The translations under genes and the position numbers were made by a program. This document shows positions 44,390 to 57,086 of a DNA stretch of 64,000 nucleotides, one piece after another. Numbering within the stretch: the stretch's first letter is position 1; every line of letters starts with the position of its first letter. The stretch is taken from NCBI GenBank assembly GCA_013396995.1, contig VWZP01009173.1:186001-250000 (forward strand). Reading direction: 5' to 3'. The notes under the pieces are model-generated. The model saw nothing but the letters and a program-made list of their open reading frames with translations. It ran no database searches and was not told the DNA's origin. The stretch comes from Dicaeum eximium (Eukaryota > Chordata > Aves > Passeriformes > Dicaeidae).

Positions 44390-47300
44390 AGAGAGGTATT
44401 GATAGAAAGTGCCATTTTATTATTTCTGTTCTTTATTATCTCTGTTTTGCCTCAGCCACACTCAGAGCCCCTCCTCTGAGGCACCACACAGGGAGTGGTT
44501 TTTCCAAATCCACCCTTAAAATAAACTTGAGAAACATTTAAAGGTTTTCAGGGATAAGGTGATGAACAGCATTCCTCTGGAAAAGAAGGGTTAATTGTTA
44601 GTGGTATCTCTGTTATAACTTCAACATCTTTTCTGTTAGAAAGAAATCAGACTTCCATACAATGACTGAAGGTGTCAAATGCTGTTAAAGACAATTAGAG
44701 GGGGTAAGAGAGGTAAGAAGGGTAATTTCATTTTATTATGAGGATTCAAATGCACTGAGTGACTGGAGTGCACAAAATCCTCAGTATGTGTCCTTCAGTT
44801 TTCTGCTCCTGTGAACCCTTGAACAGAGTGGTTCTCCCTGAGCAAGCAGAAAAATCTGTGAAATATTCAATTTCTGCTGAACTGTGTTATCATAACGATT
44901 TGGGGTGTTTGATTCATTCCTGTTATCTCCATCTGAAGTGTCTGAGGGAAGGGAGGAGCTGCTGACAGGAGGAAGGGGTGGGAGGGAGAGGTGTTACAGA
45001 TGGACACCGCCAGAACTCGCTTTGCTCAGTGACACTCCGTGAAGCTGAACCTTCAGTAGATTTGCAGTCATTAGAACGCGTTTTATCTTCATCTCATAAT
45101 TACTTGTTGTCATTTCAGTGATGTCTCTTTGATGTATTAGGATGGCAGGTGAGCTGTGTGCAGTGCCAGGTTTGTGGCTGTGAAATCCAAACTCGGTTTT
45201 GCGTTTGTTGGCTTCCTGTAGGTGTGTGGGTGCTGGGGTCCGGGCTGGGCATCCTCTCAGTGGACAGGTCTGGGCTGTGCAGGTGACTTGTGCTGCCTCT
45301 CTGTGATGCAGTCCTCTCCCAAGGGAAGCAGGCATGGCCAGCACACCTGGATGGGGTCAGTATATCAATATATGACCTTTAAACAGTTAGCTGGGAGAAG
45401 GAAAAACCTTCTGCTCAAAGCCCAGGCAGAACAGCTCTGTGCCAAGCCTTGGCAAGAGGGGATTTGTTCAGACACGTTGCGGAGGGCAGCAGCATTCCCC
45501 AGGCAGGGATAACACATCTGCTTGGACAGAGCCCTGATGGCAGAGCACTGCATAACGCAGCTCTTGACCTGTTTGTGTCTTCCTGTGACTGTCCCAGCCC
45601 CAAGGCCTTGGGCAGGGCTGTGATGCCCAGCTGGGAATCTCTGTTCCCTGGCTCTGTGCTCAGGGCACAGGAAATACTGGGTTTGCTCCTTCCAGCCTCT
45701 TTTCCCCACATGCTGGGAGAACACACATGAGAGTGGCATTTAGCCCATGCTCATTAGAAAGTTTCCAGAACAGAGAGGAAGTGGCTGTTTGGGATTGTCT
45801 TCTCATAGGGAAATAAATTTGTTGGAGAGCTTGAGTTTTATTAGTTCTCTTCAGAATTAAGCATTTCCTAAATGATTTATCTGTTTTGTAGCCTAAAGGC
45901 TGGTCTTATAAACCACTTCAGGGCAAAGATAACGTTTTTTATCCCCTTAAAAGACTTCTGGTGCTTAAGGCTGTGTGTGGTTATTTATCTGACTTCTATT
46001 CAGATGTCTCATTTCTGCAGCATCTGATCATCCCTTGGCTGTGTGGTGGCAAAACTTTGCCTCCTTCTCTTTGGTTCTCTCTGAGGGTTTCTTCAGAGCC
46101 TACCAGGGGATGGAAGGAAAAGGAGAACGGGGTTTTTACAGAGTATGGAACGTCTTTGGGGGCACCTGATATTTCTGTAGCGAGGGCTGTGTTCCCACAG
46201 GGAGCCCTAAGGTGACAGAGGAAGGGAAGAGGGTGCTGGGGACTTCCTGAGAGGGGAAATAGGAAGCAAAAAAACCCTTTCTGTGTGTGTGTTTATGTAA
46301 TCCTGATACATAAAGAGGACCCTCTGGCCAGGATTTTGCATCAGCTGAGGCTGAGTTTCTACTTTGGAAAGGAGGAGGAGGTGGTCCCTGCTCAAGGTGA
46401 TGCTATAGGAACCCAGCAGGCCTGGGAAGATGTGGCCAAGGCTGTCACCTGTGATTTTATTGCTTTGTCTGCTGGGGGAGGGCAGGAAAATGTCACATGT
46501 GCGTGCAGAAAAATCCTGTTTGACATTTCCTTTCCATTCTGGAAACTCATTGCTGCAGAGTCCTTCCCAGTGTGTCACCATGTCCTCAGTGAAGTGAACA
46601 AGCTTAGAACATATTGTTGGGGATGCGGGGGAATGAATCATTTCCCATTTTAAAAAATGGCTTTTAAACCTTCAGCTTCCCTTTAGATGAGCTAAATACC
46701 AGTAAAGGGCAGAAATCAGCATTGTGCCTGGGGCCCTCTCCCCTTCCTCTCCGGTGTGACCAGGTTTCATCTCTTTTGTCTGGATTGCAGTCAGTGCAGC
46801 AGCTTTCAGAGTGTTGTTAATGCCAGGTTCTGGCCTATATTTTCCTCTTTCAATCATGACTATTATTCTGGTTTGTGCAGCCCTGTAGGTGGGCCTGGCC
46901 CTTTGTGGGTGAATAAAAAGGCCACCTCTTCTCTGCAGAGCTCAACATTTCAGTGTGGAGCTCCCATTCTGTATTTTCAGAGCCCTTTTGTAGAACACAG
47001 AGCAAAGACCTGGACTCTCCTCCCTGCAGGGACACATTAAATGTTTCAGTGATGTCCCTGAACAGCTTCAGAAGAAAAAAAAATAATGCCTTGTTCAAGC
47101 TGCACTTGCAAATATTTCAGCATTGAAAGTGAATCCTGGCATTGGTGAGGAGCAGTGGTTGCTCCATTCATCTGAGCCTTGGGATTAGTTCTGCCTTAAT
47201 GAGAGGCTGTTTCCAAGAGGCTGCTTGGCCACGAGAGAAGGTCTGAGAGGTGCAAAAGAATCAATGGAAGGAGAATGGGTGGTCTGAGTGGTGGAACGGG

Positions 47301-47610
47301 GCAGAACTGAAACCAGCTCCCATATTAGTGGGATTACACTGAGCATGAATATTGCTTTGTTGTCCCACACTCCTGCAAATTAATTATTGCCTGAATGCTC
47401 AGAAAGTGAGCAATTAATTGGGTACTCTCTTGTGAAGTACTGTCTGTAAAACAGAGGCTGTGTTCTAAAGGACATAAATCTAAACTTGCTGTTAGATGCT
47501 CCAGGAGCATTCTCACACAATGCAGAAAAAACCAGCAACCCCCTGAAGTCCTCTTGTGTGCCCAGGGACAGCAGGGGAGGGGAATTCTGCCCCTGAGCTC
47601 AGGTGAGAGC
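44390..47610. other. Non-coding sequence, nothing recognised
   Basis: 3.2 kb without a recognised gene, RNA or repeat. Frames at 45222-45740 and 46207-46653 overlap on opposite strands. Confidence 0.5.
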
Positions 47611-47611
47611 C

Positions 47612-48245
47612 CACCTGCAGAGCTGCCCCAGCCCTGGGGACACAGCAGCAGCACCTGGAGCTGCTGGAGAGAGCCCAGAGGAATCCATGGAATTGCTTCC
47701 AGGGCTGGAGCCAGGCTGGGAGAGCTGGGGGTGCTCACCTGGAGAGGAGAAGCTCCAGAGAGAGCTCAGAGCCCTGCCAGGGCCTGAAGGGGCTCCAGGA
47801 GAGCTGGAGAGGGACTGGGGACAAGGCCTGGAGGGACAGGACACAGGGAGTGGCTGTCACTGCCAGGGGGCAGGGCTGGATGAGATATTTGCTCACCTGG
47901 AGAGGAGAAGCTCCAGGGAGAGCTCAGAGCCCTGCCAGGGCCTGAAGGGGCTCCAGGAGAGCTGGAGAGGGACTGGGACAAGGCATGGAGGGACAGGACA
48001 CAGGGAATGGCTCCCAGTGCCAGAGGGCAGGGCTGGATGGGATATTGGGAATTAGGAATTGTTCCTGTGAGGGTGAGGATGCCCTGGCACAGCTGGGGCT
48101 GCCCCTGGATCCCTGGCAGTGCCCAAGGCCAGGTTTGATGGGGCTTGGAGCCACCTGGGATCATGGAAGGTGTCCCTGCCATGGCAGGGGTGGGAATGAG
48201 AGAATCCTCCCAAGCCAAACCATCTGTGACCCCACGATTCCATGG
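47612..48245 (+). mobile_element. CR1 LINE, longest copy, with internal duplication
   Basis: Sense CR1 from 'acctggagctgctggagaga' through 'ggctgggagagctgggggtg' to 'gtgtccctgccatggcaggg' and a degraded tail. A 158-bp part is present twice in tandem (47732-47889 and 47890 to about 48046). The frames of 140-205 codons on both strands in this stretch are products of the element and its duplication. Confidence 0.95.
47732..48046. repeat. 158-bp tandem duplication within CR1
   Basis: Both units start 'tgctcacctggagaggagaa' and end '...ggatgagatatt' or '...ggatgggatatt'. They differ at about ten positions by eye, including one base of length. Confidence 0.93.
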
Positions 48246-50842
48246 CTGTGGTTTGCATTCCCCATTCCTGATGCCCCAATGCTGATGCTGGGAGCTGAGA
48301 ATCCCAGACTTCATTGGGCTCTTGGGATGCTGACAGGAAAATTCCAGCCCTGGCCCTCCCAGGAGCTCCCAGTGCCAGTGCAAGGCCCTGTGTTAACAGC
48401 TTGTTACGCTTAAGGAGCAAAGAGCACTGGGAATTATTATGGCCCATATGTTACTAAAAGGGTTTTAATGTGGATTAGGGGCTTATGTAACCCACATCGG
48501 GCTTAATTTATGGTGTTTCCTCCTCGTCTTTAAAAAAAATGGCTTGTTTCCTAATGATAAGCTTGAGTACTAATTTAATTTACATTTTACTGCTCCTAGG
48601 CACAATCAGAACACACTGGAGTAAACATTTAAAGCCCCTTATGAAACTGTTTGTTGGATTTGCTATTATTCTTTTGGCTTTTTTTTTTTTTTGAGCGATG
48701 TTCTTGCCCTCCCCTGATGAAATAGTCTACTTAGGTTTGATTTGGAATTATAGGATCCACAAATTAAAACAATGAGTCTGCTGCAATCTATAGTCTCCTT
48801 GGAGAAATGAAAAAAAACTTCAGGAAAGTTCGGCAACAACAGGAATTTTCCAAGCTCCTGGAATAAGAAAAGACCAGAAGAGAGCTTCAGACATACAAAG
48901 AAAATAAAATCAAAGTCTAGAGCAAAAAATACTAAAACTAAATAATTAGATAGTGTAGTTGGTGGGGAAAAGAAAGAGAGGGTTAAACTGGTGATGAATT
49001 CTAAGTTTATCACAAAAAATCTTTAAAAGTTTCTAATCCCGAAGTGTGTTTTTATTGCTTGTGTTTCCCAACAGGCACTGCCATCCCTCCAGTGCTGTGT
49101 TTGGGAAGATGTGGGCTGTGTTTTTCAGAGCAGACATATGTTTGCTCGTGATGTGTCAGGGTTTTGTTGCCAGCTTGGTGTACTCTGGGGCAGTTCTGAA
49201 ATGCTGAGCTGTTTCAGAAACAGTTCCAAATTAAATCAGAAATGTGCAGAGATTCAGATTCTCTGCCAGCCAACTAAAAAAACCAAAAAGACAAAAAGTC
49301 ATCTGTCTTTTGTTATGTGGTATTACAGTTATTGCTAATTTTAAAAGAATCTTACAGATCCACAAGGCATTTCTTCCCTGAACAGAAGCCAGGGGATATG
49401 TGCCCAATATCCATTTATTCGTGTACAGAATTGGTTTTATCCTTGTTCTGACTAATTTACCAAAAACTGGAGGGGTTTGGAGGTTTGCTTTGAAATTCCT
49501 GAATTTCTCCTGTCCAGGAGTAATTTCTGTATTCATTTTGAATGTCTTTACATACATCCCTGTCTCTTGCTCTGGCTCAATGCCGCTTTAGGGAGCAGGG
49601 ATCTGCTGTGTGTGTGAATCCCTTTGGAATCTCCTCCTGGCTGGGGTCCCTCAGTGCCTCACCCTGCTCTCACCGTGGCCCTCCTGGGAAGGTTGCAAAA
49701 CTCTGGAGCTTCTCTGGAATAGCTCACCCTGGATGCCAAGAATTCATGAATTAATTATTTCCCAAACACTGATACAACTCCCGTTTCTGAACAGAGGTTT
49801 TCAAATTCCTTCCTGTGAATCATTCCTGCTAGGGGTGCATTTGAGGTGGGTTTTTTCCCCTCTGGAAGCCTTTTATGTTATTCCCTGCCTGGAATATGGT
49901 GATGTCCTGAAGTGGTCTTTAGGTTACCTGCAAACATTTTACCTTTTCAGTGGCTCCTTTTAATGGCTTCTCAATCTTCTTTCCCCCTCCCCGGATTGTA
50001 ATTCCACATCTTAAGTTAAATGTTATTATCGTGGATTTGTGTTTTGACTTTTCAGCCTCCTAAAAGGTCAGATTTGAATACTTTATTGCCTCCTTTGCTG
50101 AGAAAAAGTTCAGTGGCTGCATCTTGAAACAGGTCACATACTCTGCTTGAAACTAAATCAAGAATGGCTTTTCCTTTGTGGATTTTGGGGCCAATTAATT
50201 GAAGAAGCAATTTTTTACAGTGTTTAAATTGTCTGCAAGAGGCTCTGTCCTGACAGGTCTGGGTCTTTGTCAGCACAAAGCCAAGGCCAAAATTCAGCTC
50301 CATCCCAGCCACACCAGTACTCACAGAACATCTGCCTTTTATGATTCCAAATACTCCTTAAATCCTTGTTTTCCTCCCTGAAGCAGATCTGGCCCCATTA
50401 CCACAGTTTTCCGAGCTGTCCCTGTTTGTTGTGTGGATTTTCGGGCAGCCGGCCCCGTGGGTGCTGCTGTGGCTGGGAGCTGTGTCCCGGTGTTCTGGCT
50501 GTGCTGGAGCAGGAATGGCCTTGTTGAGCTGGGCTTTGCTGGCCCTGTGCCACACCTCTGCTTCAGCCCTTCCTTTCCCTGGCAGTTCAGCCTTTTCCAC
50601 CCCTGGGAAGGCACATCCTGCAGTGAAGGGCTCACCCACGTCCTGCCTTTCTCCCAGCCTCAGCTTTGGAGCTCCCCTCTCGCTTTCTGATTCCAGTTCT
50701 GCAGTCCCAGACCCTCTGGGATCCCAGCCTGTCCCCTGTCCTTCCATGTTCTCCATGCAGGAATGAGGCTCTGCCCTTCCATCTGGAGCTCCTGCTGCCT
50801 GTCCCGCTCCCAGCACAGCACTGCTGACCCTGACCCCCATCC
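48246..50842. other. Non-coding sequence, AT-rich block near 48.4-48.7 kb
   Basis: 48400-48680 is AT-rich with ATTA-type words ('aatttaatttacattttact') and may be regulatory. 48680-50350 is AT-rich non-coding. 50400-50840 is GC-richer with overlapping frames. No gene is recognised. Confidence 0.45.
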
Positions 50843-51064
50843 TTCTGTGCTTCCCCAGCTCTGCCTTGTGCTCCTGGGCAGGCCAGGGGGGGCTTTGTCC
50901 CATCCCATCTCAACATTTCTGTGCTTCCCCAGCTCTGCCTTGTGCTCCTGGGCAGGCCAGGGTGGGCTCTGTCCCATCCCATCTCAACATTTCTGTGCTT
51001 CCCCAGCTCTGCCTTGTGCTCCTGGGCAGGCCAGGGTGGGCTCTGTCCCATCCCATCTCAGCAT
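50843..51064. repeat. 74-bp minisatellite, three copies
   Basis: Units begin 'ttctgtgcttccccagctct' at 50843, 50917 and 50991 and carry 'ctcctgggcaggccaggg'. The last two copies are nearly identical. The repeated minus-strand peptides (MGQSPPWPAQEHKAELGKHR) shift frame between copies, because 74 is not divisible by three. Confidence 0.96.
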
Positions 51065-54000
51065 TCCCGTGCCAGATAATTCTGCTGTGGTGCTATGGAT
51101 CCGTGCTGTCCACCGAGAGCTGTGACAGCAGTGACAGGGAAATGCCAGAACCAGCCCTGTCAGACATCTTCTCTCTCCTCCCACTGTGCTCCTGTGCCTA
51201 CAGCCACGCACAAGTGCACAGCCATCAGCTGGAAGGAGCTGGGAAATCATCTCGGAATCACCGTGGGAAATGGACTGAAAAGTCAATTTACCGCCGGGCT
51301 GTGGAATTCAGGAATGCCTTAGGGAGGCGGGGAGAAGGAAATGGGCCACATCAGTGTGTCACTGTGAGAGTGCAGGGGTCACCTGGTGCCTGGACACCGT
51401 GTGCCAGCCCTGCCAGCCCCGTGGGACACAGCAGGAACACGCCTGGCTGAAGGGAAGTGCTGGGAGCAGGGAAGAGTTCTCCAGGAGTCACCGAACAGAG
51501 CAGGACGCGTCAGCTTGGGAAGAGGCATTTGGAGGGGACCAGAAATCCTCCCCAGCAGGGAGAAGGGAAATAAGGAGTAATTCTTCCCCACTTCTTTATC
51601 ACGCAAACCCCAGCAGCTGGCAGGAGGAGCAGGGAGCAGCACTTTGTCACCAAGCCCCGAAGTGTGACCAAAGCTCTCCCACGGGCTGTGACTGGCAGGG
51701 CACAGGCAGGAGGCTGCAGCCCCTCTCTGGGACACAGGAGTGAGGCTCCAGTCACAGCCCTGAGATGAAGAAACCCCTGAAATGCAGATGGCTGGGGTTG
51801 GGAGGGATGATTGCAGCCTGCATTACCGTGCACCTGCTGTGACAGTCCAGTGTGTCCTTCTGGTCCCAGCAGAAGCAGGGACAGGGAGCTTTTGGTCCTG
51901 TAAGGGCTTTCAACACTGCAGCTCCTTGGAATGAGGAAGGATGAAAATGAGGATTCACTCTGTGTCCCTCTGTTGCTGCCCAAATGCCCTAGTGGGGTGT
52001 TTTTGTTCTTCCTTTGCTGCTTTGTGTGCACAACAATGAAACATGGCTTGGAATGGGTTAGAGCTTTATGGCAAAAGCACTTTTCATCTGGAAATGAGTT
52101 TTAACATTCTAGGTGGAAGAAATTACCTGTGTGTAAATATTTCCTTGGCAGGTGGCACAGCTATGGACATAATTTTACACAATTGAACCAAATGACTTTA
52201 AGTTATGCCATGCTTGCCATCAGCTACCAGGTGTATTTGTCAGAGCTGCTGCTGAGACAGACAGGAATAGGGTGAGTTCTACCTGCTTCTGACCATAAAT
52301 AGCAAAAAAGGCACAAGAGGAGGCATTAAAATCCTGCACAGCATTTTGTTTGCAATAGCCTAAAGCATAAGTGTCTTCCTGAAATGGTTCAGCATTGACC
52401 TGAAACTGAGTTTCATATCCTCAGGATCAATTTCTTGTTGCATCCCTCCAACAATAGACATGTTTTTACTGTATGTGCAGATGTGGGGGGAATTGGAATC
52501 AAACATGAGCCAAGGACCCTTCTTGCCATCCCCTCAGCACTACTGAGGCCATGCTTCAAAAAGTGAAATAGAATAAATGGGATCCACCCAAAGGAAACAC
52601 TCCAGTAAAAACCCAAGCCAGCAAGGTGGCTTTTAAATGAAGGCTGGTTTTACAGCCCCCTTTAGACACATGTGGGAAGATGGAGAGATGGGAACATGGC
52701 TTTTGAAAAGGGGGAGATATCAAAGATGGGTTTTGCTCTTTTCTGCAGTCAGATCCTTTGAGAAGCCACAGCTGTACCCGAGCTGGCAAGAGCACCCTGA
52801 GCTGTACCTTCCCTTTGAACTCAGCACAGCTGGCACTTGAGGCTTTCATTTTCCATGGATACTCCAGAGTGCCTCAGAAACCCTCTGGAGTGAGTCCATG
52901 CAGCCACACAAACACTTCCCTAATGCAGGACCCGAGGTGCCAAGTGAGACTCCTCAGTTCAGTGGCTCTGGGGAGTGAAACACTTTCAGCCACCTGGGAG
53001 ATAGAAGGGCTTGCAACTTGTTTGGAATCCCAGCTTGCTGGCACTAATGCTGCTCTCAGGCCCTTTATAATTTATAAAATATTCCAGCTAAATGTTCTGG
53101 AAGGGGAAAGAAAAGGAGCTTTACTCTTACTGTGTGTTCAAAAATATATGCAGCTTTGGGGTTTATTTTTTCAGCTCTGACCTGCATCATGGTATGGAAA
53201 TGAGGAAATTGGGCTGTAAATGATTAATCCAAGCTGATTTTCCATTGTGCTAGATTCCAACTGGGAAGGTATCACTGAAATCAGACTGGGAAACCAAAAG
53301 AGCAAAGGCCAGAAAGGAAAGAGCTGCACAAGCAGAGGAGGTGGTACCTCTGCCCAGCTGGAGAGGCAGGAAGTTCCTCGGGATGCTGGGACCAGCAGGA
53401 TGAGCCTGGCAGAGCCTGTTCAAACAGCCATGAGAGGCCACAGTGAGGATGATGGTGAATGGGAGCCCACAGGCCCTTCTCTCTGGGCTTCCATCAGAGG
53501 CGAGCCCCTAGAGCTTGTTTCCCCACAGCTGGAATTTGGAGTAGAGTTCGAACACGCAGCTGATGAAGCAGCTGACAGATTTCCTGACTGCCTTGTGTGA
53601 GCATGGACCTTGTGCTTCTCCCATTCCCTGCCCCTGGTGCCTCCCCAGGCTTGGTGGCACTCCTGGCAGGTGTAATTCCTCCTCCCAGGCGTGCAGCCAG
53701 CTCTGGCTCCCACGTGCACACCTTCACCGTGCTCTCCTCAGTGTAGATCTCGCTGCTCCCAGTCTGCACTCGGGGATGGCTTGGAGCAGGATGTCTCCAG
53801 GAGACACAGAGGGGATTCCAGGAGCTGGACCCACCATAGTTTAACTGTGGCACACTCCAGGAGCAAGCATGGCCTTAAACACGTGGCTGGATGTTTGCTG
53901 AGTGGGCCTCCAAGCACAAAAGGAGGGGATAGTTTCCTCCCCCTGCTGCCCTTTTAAAAATAATTCCTTCTGCTGTTTCAGAGAAGTGCTGCTGTGAGGA

Positions 54001-54950
54001 GCTCTGGTTGCCTGCTGTCAGCTTTCCCAGCACAAAAGCAAAAGTGAGAAGCATGTTAAATGCTGCTTCACAGGAAATAATTATTCCAATGCATTGTCTA
54101 AGTGCTCCTATAAAAGGTGCCATTAATAAAAATGCATTGACTCGATTCTTCTCATGCACAGTGCCCAGTTCCTTGAGCTTAGCAGGCAGCAAAGCCTGTG
54201 CTACGAAACAGATTTCCACTTGCTAATTAATAACCTGGCAATCTCTACCAGGTACAGCTCTGTGTAATTAGTGAAGCAAATGATGCTGGCATTTGGTGCT
54301 GAACAACACCTTTTCCCCACACTGTAACTTATGCAAGGAAAAAGTGGTTCTTTAGTCCTAACCTAAACAAGTTTAGGATGGTGTTTAGTCACTTTATAGG
54401 GGAGGTTGTGGGCAAATGTGCATTCAGTATTTTGAAACAAAGCAGTCCCCAGAGAGCAGGGCTGTGTGAGCAGAGAAGACCACTGCAGCCTGAGACAGAA
54501 ATAATGCCTGGATCCCATTTTAGGCTGGCTTTGGAAGGTGTTTCCCTGTGAAAACCTGTGCCTGTCCCTGCTTTTCCAAGGCCTGTGGTGGATAGAGCTG
54601 GGAATGCTCAGCCTGTGCAGATGGATCCACACATGCAGGCAGCTTTATTTCGGGCTGCAGGCTCCAGCTTTTAGGAACAGCCCCAGGGCCTGCCTCGGGA
54701 GCTCCTCTGTAGTGGCTTTGATGTGACAAATGCAGTCATACATGTGCAAAGATAGAAATTAAAGGGAATGGGGAGAAGAGTGAAAAAAGAGCCCTCATCA
54801 GTGCTCAGGGTGATGGATTGGCTCAGAATGAGACACCGGCCCCGATTCCTGTGCAGCAGGAGCCCTGCAGGTGGGTGAGGAGAGAGCAGGGAAAAGCAGG
54901 AGCAGCTTGGAAAGCCCTCCTGTTCCTGAGGGACAGAGTCCCCGCAGCCC
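51065..54950. other. Non-coding sequence, nothing recognised
   Basis: 3.9 kb. The frame at 53247-53600 (plus, 117 codons) ends LEFGVEFEHAADEAADRFPD and is fairly acidic, but has no domain and is opposed by minus frames. Nothing is assigned. Confidence 0.5.
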
Positions 54951-54952
54951 CA

Positions 54953-55010
54953 GGGGAGGGAGGGAGGGATGGAGGGATGGATGGATAGAGGGATGGATGG
55001 CAGGCAGGCA
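54953..55010. repeat. (GGGA)n/(GGAT)n/(GGCA)n tetranucleotide repeat
   Basis: A run of related tetramers, 'gagggagggagggatggagg' then 'gatggatgg' and 'caggcaggca', forming a G-rich purine strand. Confidence 0.9.
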
Positions 55011-56195
55011 CCTCTGGAGCCAGGCAGGAGCTGTCCCAGGGCAGAGCTGTGTCCCTTCCCAGGGGTTCCAGGGCAGGCTGATGGTGGCAGTTCCTCTGGG
55101 CACGGCATCCCAAGGTCTGCTCTGAGCACGCCTCCTGTCCCAGCAGCCCAAGCACTCAAATCCAGAAATGGATTTGCCTTCAGCTGTATTATCCTGAATT
55201 TATGGCTGAGTAAGGAATGTGCAGGACTCGTTGCCTGGATAAATGGTAAAGGTGTCAAAATAATGTATTTCATTTGTAAAAGTTCAGAATGAGAAAAAGC
55301 TGATTTACAGGCAGACAGTGTTCTGGTCCCTTTCCAATATTTTTGCACATAAATACAAAGGTCGACAAATGGAGCTTGTTTCTCCATGGAGACTACAACA
55401 GCTCTTGATTTAGTAAACCACAAAAGTCAATGTATTAAGGCAAATAATTTCTTAATTCATTGTAGCATTTTAATGACTCAGTGTTTATTTTGATTTAAAG
55501 CTGATTTTTAAGCCACCTCAGTTCCTTTCTGCTCTATTATTACAGATAATTCTCTCTGGCATGAAGCAGGCACTGCTACATAGTATAAAAAGATCTCTAT
55601 AACCTTAAAACACTGCAGAAGATTCATTGCACTGGTCCTGTACCCAGTAATAAGATTCAAGTGTCTCATGGAAGGTCTCAATGATCCCTGGCAGCAGCTG
55701 CCTGACCCAGGAAGGTCACATTCCTTTGGACAGACCTCAGCATCATTTAGGGGCTCAAAGTTCTTTTTCACGCATTGTTTATCCTGAGGAAAAGCCAATC
55801 AACCAAACTCCCCATGATTTTTCCATCATTCTTATTTAGGTAAAGCAAGAAAATCTCTGATTTCTGTTTTTATTGGTTTAGAGCCTTTATTTCAGTCTCT
55901 AAATTCAGGCTCACAGTCTCTACTTCAGTTTTGTGTTTCCAGTCTCCTGACTGTAGGTGACTTTCAGTGATTATAGAATCCACAGAATCAACCAGAGGTT
56001 TGGGGGTTCCATGCTCCAGGGCATCTGAAAAGACAGAGAAAAGAGGGAAATGCAGGATGTCCCTGTTTGTCCCAGGAGGTGCAGTACCCAGCACTGCTGC
56101 TGCCAGGAGTGGGAGCAGCTGGGTTTCTGTGGGATAATTCACCTGTGGGGAATTTTGGAAGGAATTCGAGGTGGGACCTCTGAGTTATTTTTGAT
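55011..56195. other. Non-coding sequence, nothing recognised
   Basis: No gene is recognised. The frames around 55508-56142 (minus) have no domain. Confidence 0.5.
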
Positions 56196-56199
56196 GATG

Positions 56200-56690
56200 T
56201 GGTTTATTTTTCTTATCTTTTACATAGGCAGGAAGGGTGAGTTCAGGTCACATCTTTACTGCCTGGCTCAGAAGGTCACAAGACCCTTAGTTGCAAGACC
56301 TTTTAAGGATTTATTGACCAATAAAACGCTAACAACAAGGATATTTATGTTTTTGACTCAATCCTTAAATATTTAGTCTTATGGACCCGTGCTACAGTGT
56401 AAGCTTTCTTAGCCAGTCATGGTATGACACAAACCTACAGTGCTGCATTCTAATCTCTTTGTTTACCTTTGTAACTACTTTATATTTTTATATCTTAAAC
56501 TCTAAAACTCTAAACTTTACTTAGCTTAACATGTCTCTGCTTTAAACTATAAAGGTACATTCTCGCTTCCAGCACTTAAGTTTGGAAGCCTTTTCCAAGG
56601 TCTCAGATCAAATCCTGTGTTGAATTCTAAGCTTTGGCTTACAGGCCCAAAGTTCTGAGAGTTCCTTGCATTTCGGATTCCAACATTTCT
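56200..56690 (+). mobile_element. LTR-like interspersed sequence
   Basis: A block of distinct AT-rich composition with an AATAAAA word (56320-56326), a TATAAAG word (56548-56554) and a long run without open frames, between GC-richer neighbours. It resembles passerine LTRs in style. Borders are approximate and the family is not identified. Confidence 0.3.
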
Positions 56691-56860
56691 GCTTTCCAGG
56701 CAGGGTGTGCAGGGGAAATAATCTCCTGGGGGTGCAGAGGGCTGCAGGCTCAGCCACAATCGTGGGACTCCTCTGGAACAGCAGAGCAGCACTGACTTGT
56801 CAGATGTGGTGTTTGCAACTCAGGCTTTGAAAGGGAAAACGTCAGCTCTGCTCTGGGCTG

Positions 56861-57086
56861 GGGGAGAGATGAGCAGAGAGCAGTTCTGGGGGAGCAGGGA
56901 GCAGTTCTGGGGGAGAACATGAGCAGAGAGCAGTTCTGGGGGAGCAGGGAGCAGTTCTGGGGGAGAACATGAGCAGGGAGCAGTTCTGGGGGAGAACATG
57001 AGCAGGGAGCAGTTCTGGGGGAGCAGAGAGCAGTTCTGAGGGAGCAGAGAGCAGTTGTGAGGGAGCAGGGAGCAGTTCTGGGGGAG
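56861..57086. repeat. Minisatellite of about 21 bp with longer variants
   Basis: The unit 'gagcagggagcagttctggg' recurs about eight to ten times. Some units carry an 'agaacatg' insertion. Because 21 is a multiple of three, the minus frame repeats NCSLLPQ. The upstream part has no start context or domain, so I do not call a gene. Confidence 0.95.

Noticed and set aside
50843..51064. Regular direct repeats as a CRISPR array
   Set aside because: Repeats are directly adjacent with no spacers and the genome is vertebrate. It is a minisatellite. The same applies to the arrays at 36.5, 56.9, 59.7 and 63.9 kb.
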